Source: Aquilaria yunnanensis (Eukaryota; Streptophyta; Magnoliopsida; Malvales; Thymelaeaceae). Taken from it: 64,000 bases of DNA. Positions 24,189-36,214 of the stretch are shown here, piece by piece. Made by a program: the position numbers and the translations under genes. The DNA is taken from positions 44,996,492 to 45,060,491 of the forward strand of contig CM077600.1 in the NCBI GenBank assembly GCA_039654915.1. The letters run 5' to 3'. The notes under the pieces are model-generated. The model saw nothing but the letters and a program-made list of their open reading frames with translations, was not told where the DNA came from and did not search any database. Each line of letters begins with the position of its first letter. Positions within the stretch are counted from its first letter, which is position 1.

Positions 24189-26159
24189 ATGCTCAGTACA
24201 CCGCAAGGACCTCCCCGCGGACGCAGTCTGCAATGGCTTCTCTTCTGCTTCAAGCCACTCTCGCGCCTCTCTTTTCTTTCCTTTTCTTCCCCAGAACCCG
24301 TCGACGCCGGCGCCGACGACGGTCCAGAACCCGACCCCCCAATTCCTCATCAAATCTTCAGGTTGGCTCCTCAAAGGGGTTCTTACAGATCAGGTGATTC
24401 CACTTTCTATTCTCTTATTGATACTTATGCAAATAAGGAAGATTTTTCGTCGTTGGAGAAGGTTTTGTCGCAAATGAAGCATGAGAATCGGGTCTTTCTG
24501 GAGAAGAGTTTCATTTCTATATTCAAGGCTTATGGGGCTGCCCATAAACCCGAGAAAGCTGTTGAGATGTTCGATAGTATGGCCTCTGAATTCCGTTGTA
24601 AACGTACTGTTAGATCCTTTAATTCAGTTCTCAATGTGATTATACAAGAGGGTTTGTATTCTCGTGCGATCCAGTTCTACAAACATGTAGTTAACACTAG
24701 TGATATCAATATTTCACTGAACGGATTGAGCTATAACTTGGTTATTAAGGCCATGTGTAAGTTGGGACTTATTGATAGTGCAGTTGAGGTGTTCAGAGAA
24801 ATGCCTCTTAGAAACTGTATGCCTGATGTGTACACGTACTCTACCTTGATGGATGGGTTGTGCAAGGAGGATAGAATTGAGGAGGCAGTTTCGCTGTTGG
24901 ATGAGATGCAAATTGAAGGTTGCTTCCCTAGTCAGGTTACATTTAATGTGCTGATTAATGGGTTATGCAAGAAAGGTAATTTGGTTCGTGCCGCTAAGCT
25001 CGTGGATAATATGTATCTGAAGGGCTGTGTTCCCAATGAAGTAACTTACAACACACTTATTCATGGTTTGTGCCTCAAGGGAAGGCTGGAAAAAGCTGTC
25101 AGTCTTTTGGATCAAATGGTATCCAGCAATTGTGTCCCCAATCATGTAACCTATGGAACAATTATTGATGCACTTGTAAAGAAAGGGAGGACTGATGAAG
25201 CAGCCTACATTCTGATTTCTATGGGGGAAAGAGGATTTCAAGTAAACGAGTATGTTTACTCTGCTCTATTGAATGGGTTGTTCAAGGAAGGAAAGTCTGA
25301 GAAGGCAATGAAACTATGGAAGGAGATGATCGAAAAAGGATGTAAACCCAATACTGTTGTCTACAGTGCTCTTATTGATGGCTTGTGCCAACAAACTAAG
25401 CTGAATGAAGCTGAGGAATTTCTTTCAGAAATGATAGACAATGGCTGCCTGCCAAATGCTCACACTTACAGCTCCTTGATAAAGGGCTTCTTCAAGATGG
25501 GTAACAGCCAGAAGGCAATTCAGCTATGGAGGGACGTATCAGAGACAATATGCTCCCATAATGAGGTTTGTTACAGTGTAGTCATCCATGGTCTGTGCAG
25601 GGAGGGGAACCTCAAAGAGGCTATGGTGTTGTGGTCAAAAATGTTGAGCAGAGGTTTCAAACCCGATGCTGTTTCATACAGCTCGATGATTCAAGGCCTT
25701 TGTAATTCTGGCTTATTAGATGATGGTTTGAAGCTTTTCAATGAGATGTTGTGCCAAGAGCCTAAGTCTCAACCTGATGTTGTTACCTATAATATACTTT
25801 TCAATGCGTTACTTAACCAGGACAGGATCTACCATGCTATTGATCTCTTGAATGGTATGTTGGACAGGGGCTGTGATCCTGATATTGTCACATGCAACAT
25901 TTTCTTGAGAAGCTTGAGAGAAAAACTAGAGCCACCTCAAGATGGCAGGGAGTTTTTAGATGAGATGGTCATTAGATTAGTTAAGAGGCAAAGAGTTTTG
26001 GGTGCTTCCAGGATTTTGGAAGTTATGCTCCGGAAATTCTTGCCACCAAAAGTATCTACTTGGTCACTAATTGTCCAAGAGCTCTGCAAGCCGAGAAAAG
26101 TTCAAGAAGCCATTGACAAATGCCGAAACAAGTTCACAATTGATTCAGCCAATTCATGA
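24189..26159 (+). CDS. Pentatricopeptide repeat protein, EMB1025 (At4g20090) type
   Basis: A single intronless frame of 656 aa. After a basic N-terminal leader (SRLSFLSFSS) suited to organelle import, about thirteen P-class PPR motifs run from roughly residue 75 to 610 (examples VYTYSTLMDGLCKEDRIEEA, VTYNTLIHGLCLKGRLEKA and AVSYSSMIQGLCNSGLLDDG). No E or DYW tail is seen. The arrangement and C-terminal LCKPRKVQEAIDKCRN resemble Arabidopsis EMB1025, an embryo-essential PPR protein. P-class PPRs bind organelle RNA for processing, stability or translation; the target cannot be read from here. An ATG at 24181 in another frame precedes this start by 8 bases and opens a 98-codon overlapping frame, so either leaky scanning occurs or transcripts start downstream of 24181. 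EMB1025 is not part of the flanking Arabidopsis gene order. Confidence 0.93.
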   Translation: MLSTPQGPPRGRSLQWLLFCFKPLSRLSFLSFSSPEPVDAGADDGPEPDPPIPHQIFRLAPQRGSYRSGDSTFYSLIDTYANKEDFSSLEKVLSQMKHENRVFLEKSFISIFKAYGAAHKPEKAVEMFDSMASEFRCKRTVRSFNSVLNVIIQEGLYSRAIQFYKHVVNTSDINISLNGLSYNLVIKAMCKLGLIDSAVEVFREMPLRNCMPDVYTYSTLMDGLCKEDRIEEAVSLLDEMQIEGCFPSQVTFNVLINGLCKKGNLVRAAKLVDNMYLKGCVPNEVTYNTLIHGLCLKGRLEKAVSLLDQMVSSNCVPNHVTYGTIIDALVKKGRTDEAAYILISMGERGFQVNEYVYSALLNGLFKEGKSEKAMKLWKEMIEKGCKPNTVVYSALIDGLCQQTKLNEAEEFLSEMIDNGCLPNAHTYSSLIKGFFKMGNSQKAIQLWRDVSETICSHNEVCYSVVIHGLCREGNLKEAMVLWSKMLSRGFKPDAVSYSSMIQGLCNSGLLDDGLKLFNEMLCQEPKSQPDVVTYNILFNALLNQDRIYHAIDLLNGMLDRGCDPDIVTCNIFLRSLREKLEPPQDGREFLDEMVIRLVKRQRVLGASRILEVMLRKFLPPKVSTWSLIVQELCKPRKVQEAIDKCRNKFTIDSANS

Positions 26160-26640
26160 CTTTGAAGTAACTCATAGAGGAATTGAACACCATGAAGTAA
26201 TGTATGGATGCTGAGAATCTCATTTTTGTTGTTGCACTTGAGTCACATAGTGAAGTAGTGAGAGGATATGCCCTCTCTGAAGCCTGTTTTGATCAATAAG
26301 AAAAATGAAAAAGGTGAAGGTATGGAGGGATTGGGGTAACATTTTACTGCATGAAACTAATTTGTGTTTGTTGTGAACTTAAACTGTAACATGTTTCAAG
26401 TTGCTGGTCCAAGTTTAGGCATCAATCTTGTCCATGTTTTGTAAGATTGTTATTCATATGTGGTAGCATACTTTGTTGGTTCCATAATTTGATAATTTTT
26501 TTCTTTAATAATAATAATAATAATAATAATCCCATCTGTCATTGGTTGCTTGCCGTCTTATTTCAATCTGCTTATGATGGATGCCATGCATCTTTTCTGA
26601 AGGCTTCCTGGAAGACTAGATAAATTCTTTGCTGGCGGTG
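26160..26640. other. PPR 3' UTR and spacer with (TAA)n
   Basis: No gene. It contains a short (AAT)n microsatellite at 26507-26530 and plausible polyadenylation signals (aataagaaaaatgaaaaa near 26295). Confidence 0.5.
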
Positions 26641-26644
26641 GACA

Positions 26645-27810
26645 GTTGAGGCTTAAATTGGTGAACAAGCGAATTCTCAATACATCATCCACCACGATGA
26701 CCAATCTAAAAGGCTGCCTGTCTCCTCGAGGACACTGGAAAGAACTCCTGCCAGCTTCTCTGCAGGTATTGGCTCTTTCCTAGTTTTGCATGCAAATTTT
26801 TAAGCTTCATAAATTCATGATTTTCAAAGGAATATCTGGCAAGATTTAGGGTTATACCTTGTTCTTTTGCTCATTAAATGCTTGCTAGTTGTTTTTCATT
26901 TACTTGCTGGTTTTTTGTAAGGGCAAATGATCTATGGATCAAGATCTTGACAATTGATTTTGGAGAGGGGATTCTCAATTTAGGTATTTATGCAATTATC
27001 GGCTTCAGAATGTTTTCCTGATTTTTATGAGTTTCCACTCGTTAATTTTTGTAAACATTTGCCTCATTTGGGCTAAAAATTGTTGCAGGTTGTGTTATGA
27101 TATTTGTAACCTATTGCTTGTGCAAAGATATGCGTGCCATACCAATTCCCCCAGTTTCCAATTGATGGAGACTGCAGTTCTGCTGGATTGGTCACACCAT
27201 ACTCAGGAGAGATTCCTTCTGATGAAGAAAATAAGACGAACACCTCTTCTGCCACTGTATCCTTACGGTTTGGATTTTGGCTTGCCATTGAAAATGTCTT
27301 AGTCCTGGAACACCCAGATCATTCCAGTTGTTGAAGTGCCTGTTGGAGTGGAATCTTTGGGACTTGCAGAACGCTCAATCAGTTTGTTGTTTCAGCATCA
27401 CAAAAGGAATGTCGAGGGTGGTGAGACACGTGACAAGTTCAGTTTCAGTCAGTTTTGAGTATTTGAGAGGGGGGAGACAGCTTTGGTAGTTTTCAACTTC
27501 CCAAAGGGTTATGAAGAACAAAAAGAAAGTAAGGACTTGGATGGAGTTTCTGAAGCTTCCAGAGCAGGGCTATTGCCTTACGAGGATTATTAGGATATTG
27601 ATCCATCTGGCAACATTATAGAGAAAATGGCTGTTGCTGTTGGCGTACTTCATGACCATGACCATGACCGTTAGCTTACAAGGTTGACAATTCACAAGAA
27701 GTCTCGGCGGGACCATTGGAGAAGTTTGACCTCATTGAAATGCAAGACAAAGAAAGTGGCCAACTTTAAGGACATAGACATGGAAAGCTTGTGATAGCCC
27801 TTGGAGCTAT
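26645..27810 (+). pseudogene. Decayed tandem copy of the downstream PORR gene (intron retained)
   Basis: This stretch matches the intact PORR gene at 32150-33480 segment by segment. 26645-26766 corresponds to exon 1, including the donor (GCTTCTCTGCAG|GTATTGG against GCTTTCTGCGCAG|GTAATTG). 26840-27130 corresponds to the intron (tttagggttataccttgttc; ttggagaggggattctcaat; ttcagaatgttttcctga). 27130-27810 corresponds to exon 2 (gatggagactgcagttctg, catcacaaaaggaatgt, gatccatctggcaacattat, caattcacaagaag). It has multiple frameshifts and stops (TGA after FSQF, TAG after GLLPYEDY), lost segments and no intact start. Because the intron is present it arose by DNA duplication, not retrocopying. Copy and parent are on the same strand about 5.4 kb apart. 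Confidence 0.85.
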
Positions 27811-28121
27811 AAGTCTAATTTATTTGCAAGCTAAGTCTTGGTAATTTAGAGTTCAGTAGTTAAAAATGAATAAAATTGATCATTCAAGCAAGCCGGGTCA
27901 AGACGGGTATTTGGTCATTTCATATAGTGACCCATTTTATTACACAGTTGGATAAAACATGAGAAAATATTGAATTTGAGGTATTACGGTTTTTTGTGAT
28001 TTCTGCTCTATCATCGTGAAATTTTAGATTGAATAGATTGTTTATATGTGGTTTAAATGTAACCTTGATAAAACTATTGACAAAATTGAATATAACTGAA
28101 AGGCTGGGACTGGCTGTGTAA

Positions 28122-28832
28122 TAGGGGTGAGCGTGGGTCGGGTTGGTTCGGTTTTATGGTGGAACCGAACCAACCCAAAATGGCCTCGGTTCCAAAATTT
28201 TTCTACCCAACCCAGAACCGAGAACCGAACAGAACCAGAACCATGGTTCTGGGTTTCTCGGTTCTGGTTCTCGGGTTTTTCGGTTTATATCATATACTTA
28301 TAACAACACCAAAATTCAATAAATCTACATCCATAATCAATTTTATGACATATTCAACATAATATACAATTAAATTAATATTTAAATATAAGTATTTAGA
28401 TACATTCAAAACAGTTTAAAATGTTGTTCTTACAAAATTAGTTCAAAAAAGTTGCTTGTGAGGCATTTTTATCTCAACTAGTTTACTTTATTCAAATAAT
28501 TCTAATATTTGTATGATATTCAATATAGAAAACTAAACCTTCAAGACCATCTTTTTCAGTATCAAAACCTAAAATATGTCAATGTCATAAATTTTTAATT
28601 TTGCATGACTCAAATGAAAAAAATGTCATAATTGTGTCATAAAGAGTAGTCTGGAATAAAAGATCGAAAGCAAAATGACTTAGGAGTGGTGGGTCTATGA
28701 AACAAAATGATTTAAGTGAATATAGAGAAATTTTGTAAATGATCCCACAACTTTCATACTGCTTCAATTTGGAACATCAGTTTAAGAGTTTAATATAAAA
28801 ACAAAAAATAACCATCATAATACTTCAAAGAA

Positions 28833-28867
<35 letters not shown>

Positions 28868-28896
28868 GATATATTAGTAATACTATAATTTTTATT

Positions 28897-28927
<31 letters not shown>

Positions 28928-29106
28928 CGGGTTCGGTTCCACCTCGGGTTGGTTCCATATAGAACCAGAACCAACCCAAAAACCGTCGGTTCTCCTATAT
29001 GTGAAACCAACCCGAGAACCATTATCAATTTTTACCCAACCCAACCCAACCCAATGGGGGTGGTTCGGTTTCGGTTTCGGGTTTACCCAACCCATGCTCA
29101 CCCCTA
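28122..29106. mobile_element. Non-autonomous hAT element with perfect 8-bp target duplication
   Basis: The element begins TAGGGGTGAGC and ends GCTCACCCCTA, a perfect 11-bp terminal inverted repeat. It is flanked by identical octamers CTGTGTAA (28114-28121 and 29107-29114), as hAT transposition produces. Subterminal DNA on both sides is packed with ggttcggtt, aaccgaacc and ggttctgg motifs in both orientations, the usual form of hAT transposase-binding clusters. The centre is AT-rich with a (TG)n run at 28836-28864. At 985 bp with no transposase frame it depends on an autonomous partner. The perfect target duplication suggests a fairly recent insertion. Confidence 0.93.
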
Positions 29107-29114
29107 CTGTGTAA

Positions 29115-30570
29115 TTATATCTGTGAAGAAACCAGGCGCAACGTAATACCAAGTTTAGTCCTCAAGTTTTAAGCGTGTTACGAAGATACCCAAATTTTCT
29201 GGAGATTACAAATAGGGTATTGAGCACGTGATTTTTTTAAAGTCAAACGGTGGCATTTTATTGAAGTCAACTGAGCCATTTCTTCCACGCTCAACCACTC
29301 GAGACTCTGCCATTCTCTGTGAAACCACCATGAAAATTCCATGGATAAAGGGATGAAGCTTTTGCCAAGCCAAATTAATCATAAATCAAGCAAAATTTGT
29401 AGATAGAAACCAAGTTTTATGCTACTCAAATCTAGAATTTCTTGTCTATTGTTCAAGTAAGTTATAATTTTTATCTCCTTGTTTTTAAGCTTCGTTTCAA
29501 TCCTGTAGTTGCTGGAAATGGTTATTACGTTGGGTTCCTTGATGCTTGTTAAGAGAAAACAAGTAAGAGAAGCTTGGAAATCAAGCTTGTAAAAGAAAGA
29601 GCTTTAGGAACGGTTGATTTTGGAATAATAGGATCTACCAGTTCTCCATTTAATTTCATCTTTTAATTGATTATTTTGTGCTATAATAGGGTTGAAATTA
29701 CTGGGAAAATAATGGAAAATGAATAAAAAGTCATTCTAATTAAGTACAATAAGAAAAGAAGAACAAAGGATTTGTTAAGGGTAGATTGACTAAATTCATG
29801 ACAAAAGGACTAAGCTAATCATTTAAATCATAGTGGGAATTATTAATTGTTAGCCTAAAGAATAGTTGTCTTATTGTTAAATGATCAATTATAGGTAATT
29901 ACTCAAGCTACTATAGGAAGATCCTAGAAGAGACTAGAACCGAGACAAAAGGCTAAGTACTTAAAGTTTGTAAACTAAGTTATCTAAGGTGAGGATTATT
30001 TAATGTGTATGCTTATGTGTTAAATAAATTTGGTTATGATACTTGTATATCAAGTGGCCGAATTAAAGATAAATTTAACAAGCATATGATTTGAGTACTT
30101 ATGATTATTTGAGAAGCTTATATGATTGGGTGTAGTAAGAAGCCAAACTATGAAGTGCATATATAGTGTGTAAGTGTATGTTTGTAAACTTGTATCTACA
30201 GGTAAAAAGGATTTTAATATGGTCTAATTTACGGTGAGTATGACTGGTTAAGAACCTACGATACCTAAGGTCACAATGATGGGCTGAGACCTAGATGGAC
30301 CTAAGAGGGTAAGGTGTCTTTAATCACTCACGAAACCTTATAAATGTAACACTAACACATGCACTAAATAAGCAAATAGTTCATTCCTGTGCATAAAATA
30401 AAGGATATTGGCAAATACTAAGAAGTTTTTAAAGCAGTATTTATATGGACAAGTTGGACTTGTCAATTGCAGGACAAATGAGTAAAGGAATTGTGGGAAC
30501 TAGCTACTTCCATAGTTATTGGCCAATAATATGAGTTCCTAGCACTATGATTTGAGCTCAAGTGCATAAG

Positions 30571-30637
<67 letters not shown>

Positions 30638-32062
30638 GCAGGGTCCTATATTGTTGTTTTATTGCAAGTTATAACCATTACTGGAAACTTTTGGTTTTCA
30701 CATCCCTTACATATTTTGTGTACAGATATTGGTGGACCTGGGGCTAATAACCAATAAAAGAACTAGTTGTTAGTATTTTGATACCAGGTGTGCAAAAGTT
30801 AATTAATATCGTACATTGTTGTTAAATTTCTTTCTTGCAGGTTCCTAATTATTGGAATACTAACTTACTGACATTTATTGTACAGAGGCAAGGAACAGGA
30901 AATACCTAAACACTGTAGTGAGCTCTTTTGGCAATGTAACTCAGGTGGTATCGGATTTCTAGATTCTCAGTGTGTAGCATATGTATAACACTTTTGTGTA
31001 AGATGTATATATGTGTGTGGAACTTATGTCTTTGGTAAATGCTATGGAACTAGTGGTTGTGTTGCCTAGTAGCTTGTATGGATTCACAATGCATAATAGT
31101 ATGTTTTATATAAATGCATATTTGAAGTGTTGGTCAGCTGTATCGATTATATATTATTTTTATGGTCATTGACCTACAGCCACAATAAGGCGTAGTATAA
31201 AACAGTATTGCCTTAAAGATTTAATCAATTAGCACGCCCATTAAGGACAAATTTACATAGACCTAACATTGAATGAGTGTAAGGTTCCTGGGATTTATAT
31301 GACTAAGATGAGATTAAGGTTCAAGGCTTGTGACAAAACTGCTTAAATCACATACTCTGGCCTACCTGTTAGCGGAGTGGGTTTAAGCTGTTATAGTACC
31401 TGCATATTGCATAGTATTAGTGAATGATGTGGGGAGGCCCTAGTGCACCATACTTTGAAAAAAGGAATGTTAGCTTTACTTCAAAGCTCTCTCCTTGATG
31501 GACATTGGCGAGAGTTAAAATTGGGATTTGATGGATAAAGGAAAGGTGAAACACCCCTATAGATTACTATTCTTGTATGCAAGGACCAAATAACCTCAAA
31601 ATGGAGTATTTCGGACTCCTAGTCCTAGTTACAAACACAAAAAAGAAAAAAGAACAAAGAGGCACGAATTTGTACCGAATGATAGGTTAGTATTTGGTAA
31701 TGAAATCAAATGTATAGTTGTACTTAAAATGTTTATGGATCGTTGACAAAAAAAGTTGTTTCATGGTTGTTTAATACATTTAAAGCAAAAAAAAAAATTG
31801 TTGTTTGTAAAGGCCAAACGGTGTCTTATATTGAGGTATTTTCTTCGAATTTGAATCGCATTGGATTAAGATTTGAGACACCTCATGGTGTTACAAGAAA
31901 GGGAAAAGAAAGACAGAAAGTCTCTCCACAGTCATTAGAGTATGGCGTTTAGATTGAAACTTCAGTAACTTATCTGTTCCTTGCTTACAAGTTTAGTGGC
32001 TCCTAGGGTTTTTCGGCAGAGCAAAAATAAAACCAGCAGAATAATAATCTGCAGGAAGAGCC
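29115..32062. other. Intergenic, possible degraded LTR-retrotransposon debris; (AT)31
   Basis: No gene frame is seen. Parts of 29160-31560 have the look of a gypsy-type LTR and primer-binding-site region, for example tcaggtggtatcggatttc near 30941, but paired LTRs or pol domains were not found, so this is only a suggestion. A (AT)n microsatellite occupies 30573-30634. The final stretch before 32063 is the PORR leader/promoter. Confidence 0.35.
30573..30634. repeat. (AT)31 microsatellite
   Basis: About 31 uninterrupted AT dinucleotides. Confidence 0.95.
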
Positions 32063-33696
32063 ATGATCTCCAAAGCTAGGTGCTTTCTACTGTCAACTCC
32101 AAAAATAGATTTGTACCCCCAGTTCGAGCACCAGCAATGGCGAGAGATAACGAAGGTGAGGCTGAAATGGGTGAAAAATCGAAGCTTAGACCACGTTATC
32201 GACACCGAGACCGATCTGAAGGCCGCGTGCCTTCTCAAGGACGCCATAAAGCGCTCCCCCACCGGCTTCCTCACCGCCAAATCTTTCGCTGATTGGCAGA
32301 AGCTTCTCGGCCTCACCGTTCCCGTTCTCCGCTTTCTGCGCAGGTAATTGCGTATTTTCTAGTTCTAAATGCCATTTTTGCTCTACTTAGTTAATCGTGA
32401 TTTGGGATGGTAGATGTGTTAGGGTTTAGGGTTTTACCCTGTTCTTTGCTAGTATACGATGCCTTGTATGAATTTTTTTTTTTGACTGCTGGTATTGTGT
32501 TGAACAAATGGATGATGGAGAAAATTTTGAGAACTGATTTTGGAAAGGAGATTCTTATTCTGAGTATTAGTGCTATTAACATGTTTTTGCCTGTTTCAGA
32601 ATGTTCTTCTGAAGTTTTTTGTTCTTTTTCCCCGGTATTGGCTTTCTTTGTAGCTGAAAATTATTGTACTTGAGTTCTCGTGAAGTTCTATAACCTATTG
32701 CCTGTGCTTAGGTATCCGACACTTTTTGAAGAATTCCCACATGCCCGTTATGCTAATCTGCCCTGTTTCCGGTTGACGGAGACTGCGCTTTTGTTGGATT
32801 CGCAAGAGCAAACGATACACCAAACCCATGAGACTGATAGCCTAGAGAGACTCTGTAGACTCCTTATGATGATGCGAAGTAAGACAGCTCCTCTTCAGTC
32901 ACTGTGGCCTTTGAGATATGATCTTGGTTTGCCAGATAACTTTGAAAAAGTATTGATCCCGAAATATCTGGATCGGTTTAAACTTGTAAGAGCGTCAACT
33001 GGAGTTGCATCTCTGCGACTTGTGAAATGGTTTGATGAGCATGCGGTTTCAGCTTTGCAACGGAGGAATGAGGATGGTGAGAGGGGTGATGAGTACAGGC
33101 AGTTCAAGAGGGGGCAGACAGCTTTAGCCTTCCCGATGAACTTTCCAAGGGGCTATGGAGAGCAAAAGAAGGTAAAGGCTTGGATGGAAGAGTTTCAGAA
33201 GCTTCCATACATATCCCCTTATGAGGATTCACGGAATATTGATCCATCTAGCGAACTTATGGAGAAAAGGGCTGTTGGCATACTGCATGAGCTTTTGAGC
33301 TTGACCATTCACAAGAAGACTAAGAGGAACTATTTGAGAAGCTTGAGAGAGGAGCTCAATATTCCACACAAGTTTACTCGATTGTTTACAAGATATCCAG
33401 GTATCTTTTACCTCTCATTGAAATGTAAGACAACAACAGTAGCTCTCAAGGAAGGATATAGGCGTGGCAAGCTTGTAAATCCGCATCCTCTTGCTTGCCT
33501 TAGAGAGAAGTTTTATCATGTAATGAGGACGGGCCTCATTTACCGTGGTAAAGGGGTTAACTTGTTACAAAATCAAAACAAATTACTCGAGGACATGCAG
33601 GGCAGAGTAGTAGTAGAAGAAGAACATGATGATGATGATGAGGAGGAAGAGGAGTATGAGGAAATTTCAGATTTGGAGGGGTCAGATGAAGACTGA
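32063..33696 (+). CDS. PORR-domain plant organelle RNA recognition protein (At3g58520 type)
   Basis: Two exons, 32063-32343 and 32712-33696, joined across AG|G to give 421 aa. The N-terminus (MISKARCFLLSTP) suits a mitochondrial or plastid presequence. The PORR domain (formerly DUF860) fills most of the protein from about residue 33 (VRLKWVKNRSLDHVI) to 370, with RYPTLFEEF, LLMMMR, LWPLRYDLGLP, FPRGYG, PYISPYEDS and IFYLSLK...TTVALKEGY blocks, all characteristic of the family. The tail is an acidic run of Asp/Glu (EEEHDDDDEEEEEYEE), common in this clade. PORR proteins bind organelle introns and promote group II intron splicing; the specific target is unknown. Old databases mislabel the family as ubiquitin hydrolase. 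A broken copy lies at 26645-27810. Confidence 0.92.
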
Positions 33697-36172
33697 TGAT
33701 TGTCTTAGTTTATAATGCATGTGACAACTCTACCTGTCCGAGTGGGAAATTGTCATAACTAGGTAGATGGAAGTTAAATTGCTGAATTTCGTTTCGTTTA
33801 TTGGCATGAAATCAAGTATAAGCCTCTGATTCTATAAATGGTTCGATGGTTCTGAAGCAAGTTTTTTGGTGGCATTGTCCCAAAGCATGATTTGTCTCAT
33901 AAGTTTACACCTCAACCCAACCAACTCAAGTACGTCCTTTTGAAGCTATTTTGATGGATCGCCGGATATGCAATATACAGGGATGTCAAAAAATACTTGG
34001 ATGCTTTTGTGTTATCTTAGAGTTCGTCCTGGTTTGCCAGTTAGGGCTGTTAAATGAAGCTTTTACAAGTCTGTCAAGAGTCTTCTGGGTTCTTATGCTA
34101 CTTATTCCAAGATTTGGGTTATGGGTGTGGATGTTTAGTTGCTTTTGTAGTTCAACAATACCATGCAGTTTCCATTTTTCTCTGGCAACTCCTTCGGTAT
34201 ATTTTGGGCATATGTTCTTGGCGAAAATGGTTGCAGTGTAGATATTTCATGGTGTTGCTTATGTCCTTTAAATGTTTAACACTTGAAGCTTCTAGGGCCC
34301 CTTTTAAATTCCTCTTTTCTTTTTTAAGATTGCCGAATGAGATAGCAATGAATTTAGAAAAGCCATACATCTCTAAATCTTGGACTGTGTTCTAAAATTT
34401 TAAATGACTTTTTTTTGGGTTAATAATTTGGTTGTCATATTTCCGTTTAAACATAAAGCCTTAGAAATATGATACATGGTATGCATATTAAATTAACTTC
34501 TAAACGCCGTGAAGGTCTCTTGTTCAAACTATAGGATAGATAAGTGTGACCCTGGTTTTGCCCTTATGTCTCTCCATGTGCTGGTTGTTTATTTTTTTGC
34601 TTCTTCCAACTTATGGTCAAATCTACTTTTGGTCTCTAAATGTTTCACTTCTGCCCTAATGCTCCTTCACTTTCGCTTTCTGTCTCCAATTTTTGATATT
34701 TAATATGGTTAATAAAATTATGCCCTTTATTTTATTCTGGCTATGGTTTTGATTGTTCGGCTTTAATTATTTTGTTCCTTTTTTTTTCTTTTTTATCTTT
34801 ATTAAGTTAATGGTTAAATTGTAAATTTATTAACATAAATTAAGCACAACTGTGTTTCAATCATATTATTTTGTTATTCATGATTGTATTTTGTAGTATG
34901 AATTGTTCTCTATGGTTTAATAAAATAATTTGCTCCATAATTGCTAAAATTGAAAGTAAATTTTCCTAAATAAATTTCTCATTAATATTAAAAATTAAAA
35001 TTTAAGTTAATAAAAGAGGGAAATTCTTAGTGAACTATTTTTAATGAAAAAATTATACATTATTTCAAAATACATATGATGTTATATTTCTATTTACTTA
35101 ATTTCAGCTATTGTTCAGGTTAGTTTGGCTTTAATTAATTAATTTTTTCATATTTTTTAATTATTTATTATTAAAATTTTTTGTACTAAATTTATTATAA
35201 AAAATACCTGCTACATTGTGCGGGTCAACATACCTCATCTTTTCTATGTAGCACACTTATGCGTATGATGTTGGTCTTAACTGCTTTTTGCACCAAACTA
35301 GGTACATCACCCCTTCATCTACTGATCTTGATCGAATAATATAATCATGTTCATTTCATCCTATTATCATTACTATGTATTTACATATAGAAATACCAAA
35401 AACAAAATGATTTTTTTACATAGGTTGCAATGAGTGGGCATATATGGTATATACTTGTTCACAGAAATGTACTAGCAGTAGGTTTTAAATTTACAAGAAA
35501 CCAAATAGATAGAGGTGTTCAATGGGCTTATCAAGCCTAGGACCTTCACTAGTTTACATACTTAACGTTGTCATGGCATCTGAAATTGTATTCAGTTTTC
35601 AAAAATGTATAACTATTTGAATGTCGTAACTATAGAATGTATAGATTTTTTTGTTACACCAGGATAAAACATGTTAAATAAATTTAGCTATTAACTTTAA
35701 ATACAATTGTAATTTATCAATAGAAGATTGGTGTAAAAATTTGGATGGCTATATGTATACTTAATATTTGAATGTCATAACCATAGTATATATAGATTCA
35801 ATTGCCAATGTTTCACTTAAATTCTAAATGGTCCAATTTGTTTCATATTGAGGTTTTGGGAGTTATGCCTAGCTCATGGCACAAGGGTGCCACCACCATT
35901 ACCCTCTAATCCACGAAGGCTGCCATTACTTGCGAATATTTTTTGTTTAAGAAAAAACCAATTTACATTTAAAAATAGAAAGATGAAAGAAAGACAAAAC
36001 GTAATCCAAAAAATGAAAAAATAAATAATGAAACAGAAAAATAAATTAAACCAAAGAATGGAAATAACTAATGAAACATAAAAGAACAAATGAGGGAATG
36101 AAATTTCAATTTATAGGCAAATATCATAAAATTGAAGCTTAAGGGATGAAGGAGCCTACAAAAAAATATGAT

Positions 36173-36176
<4 letters not shown>

Positions 36177-36210
<34 letters not shown>
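36177..36210. repeat. (AC)17 microsatellite
   Basis: Seventeen uninterrupted AC dinucleotides. Confidence 0.95.

Positions 36211-36214
<4 letters not shown>

Noticed and set aside
32391..32673. Open frames of 63 and 88 codons in the PORR intron
   Set aside because: They lie between well-supported GT-AG splice sites of the PORR gene and have intron composition.
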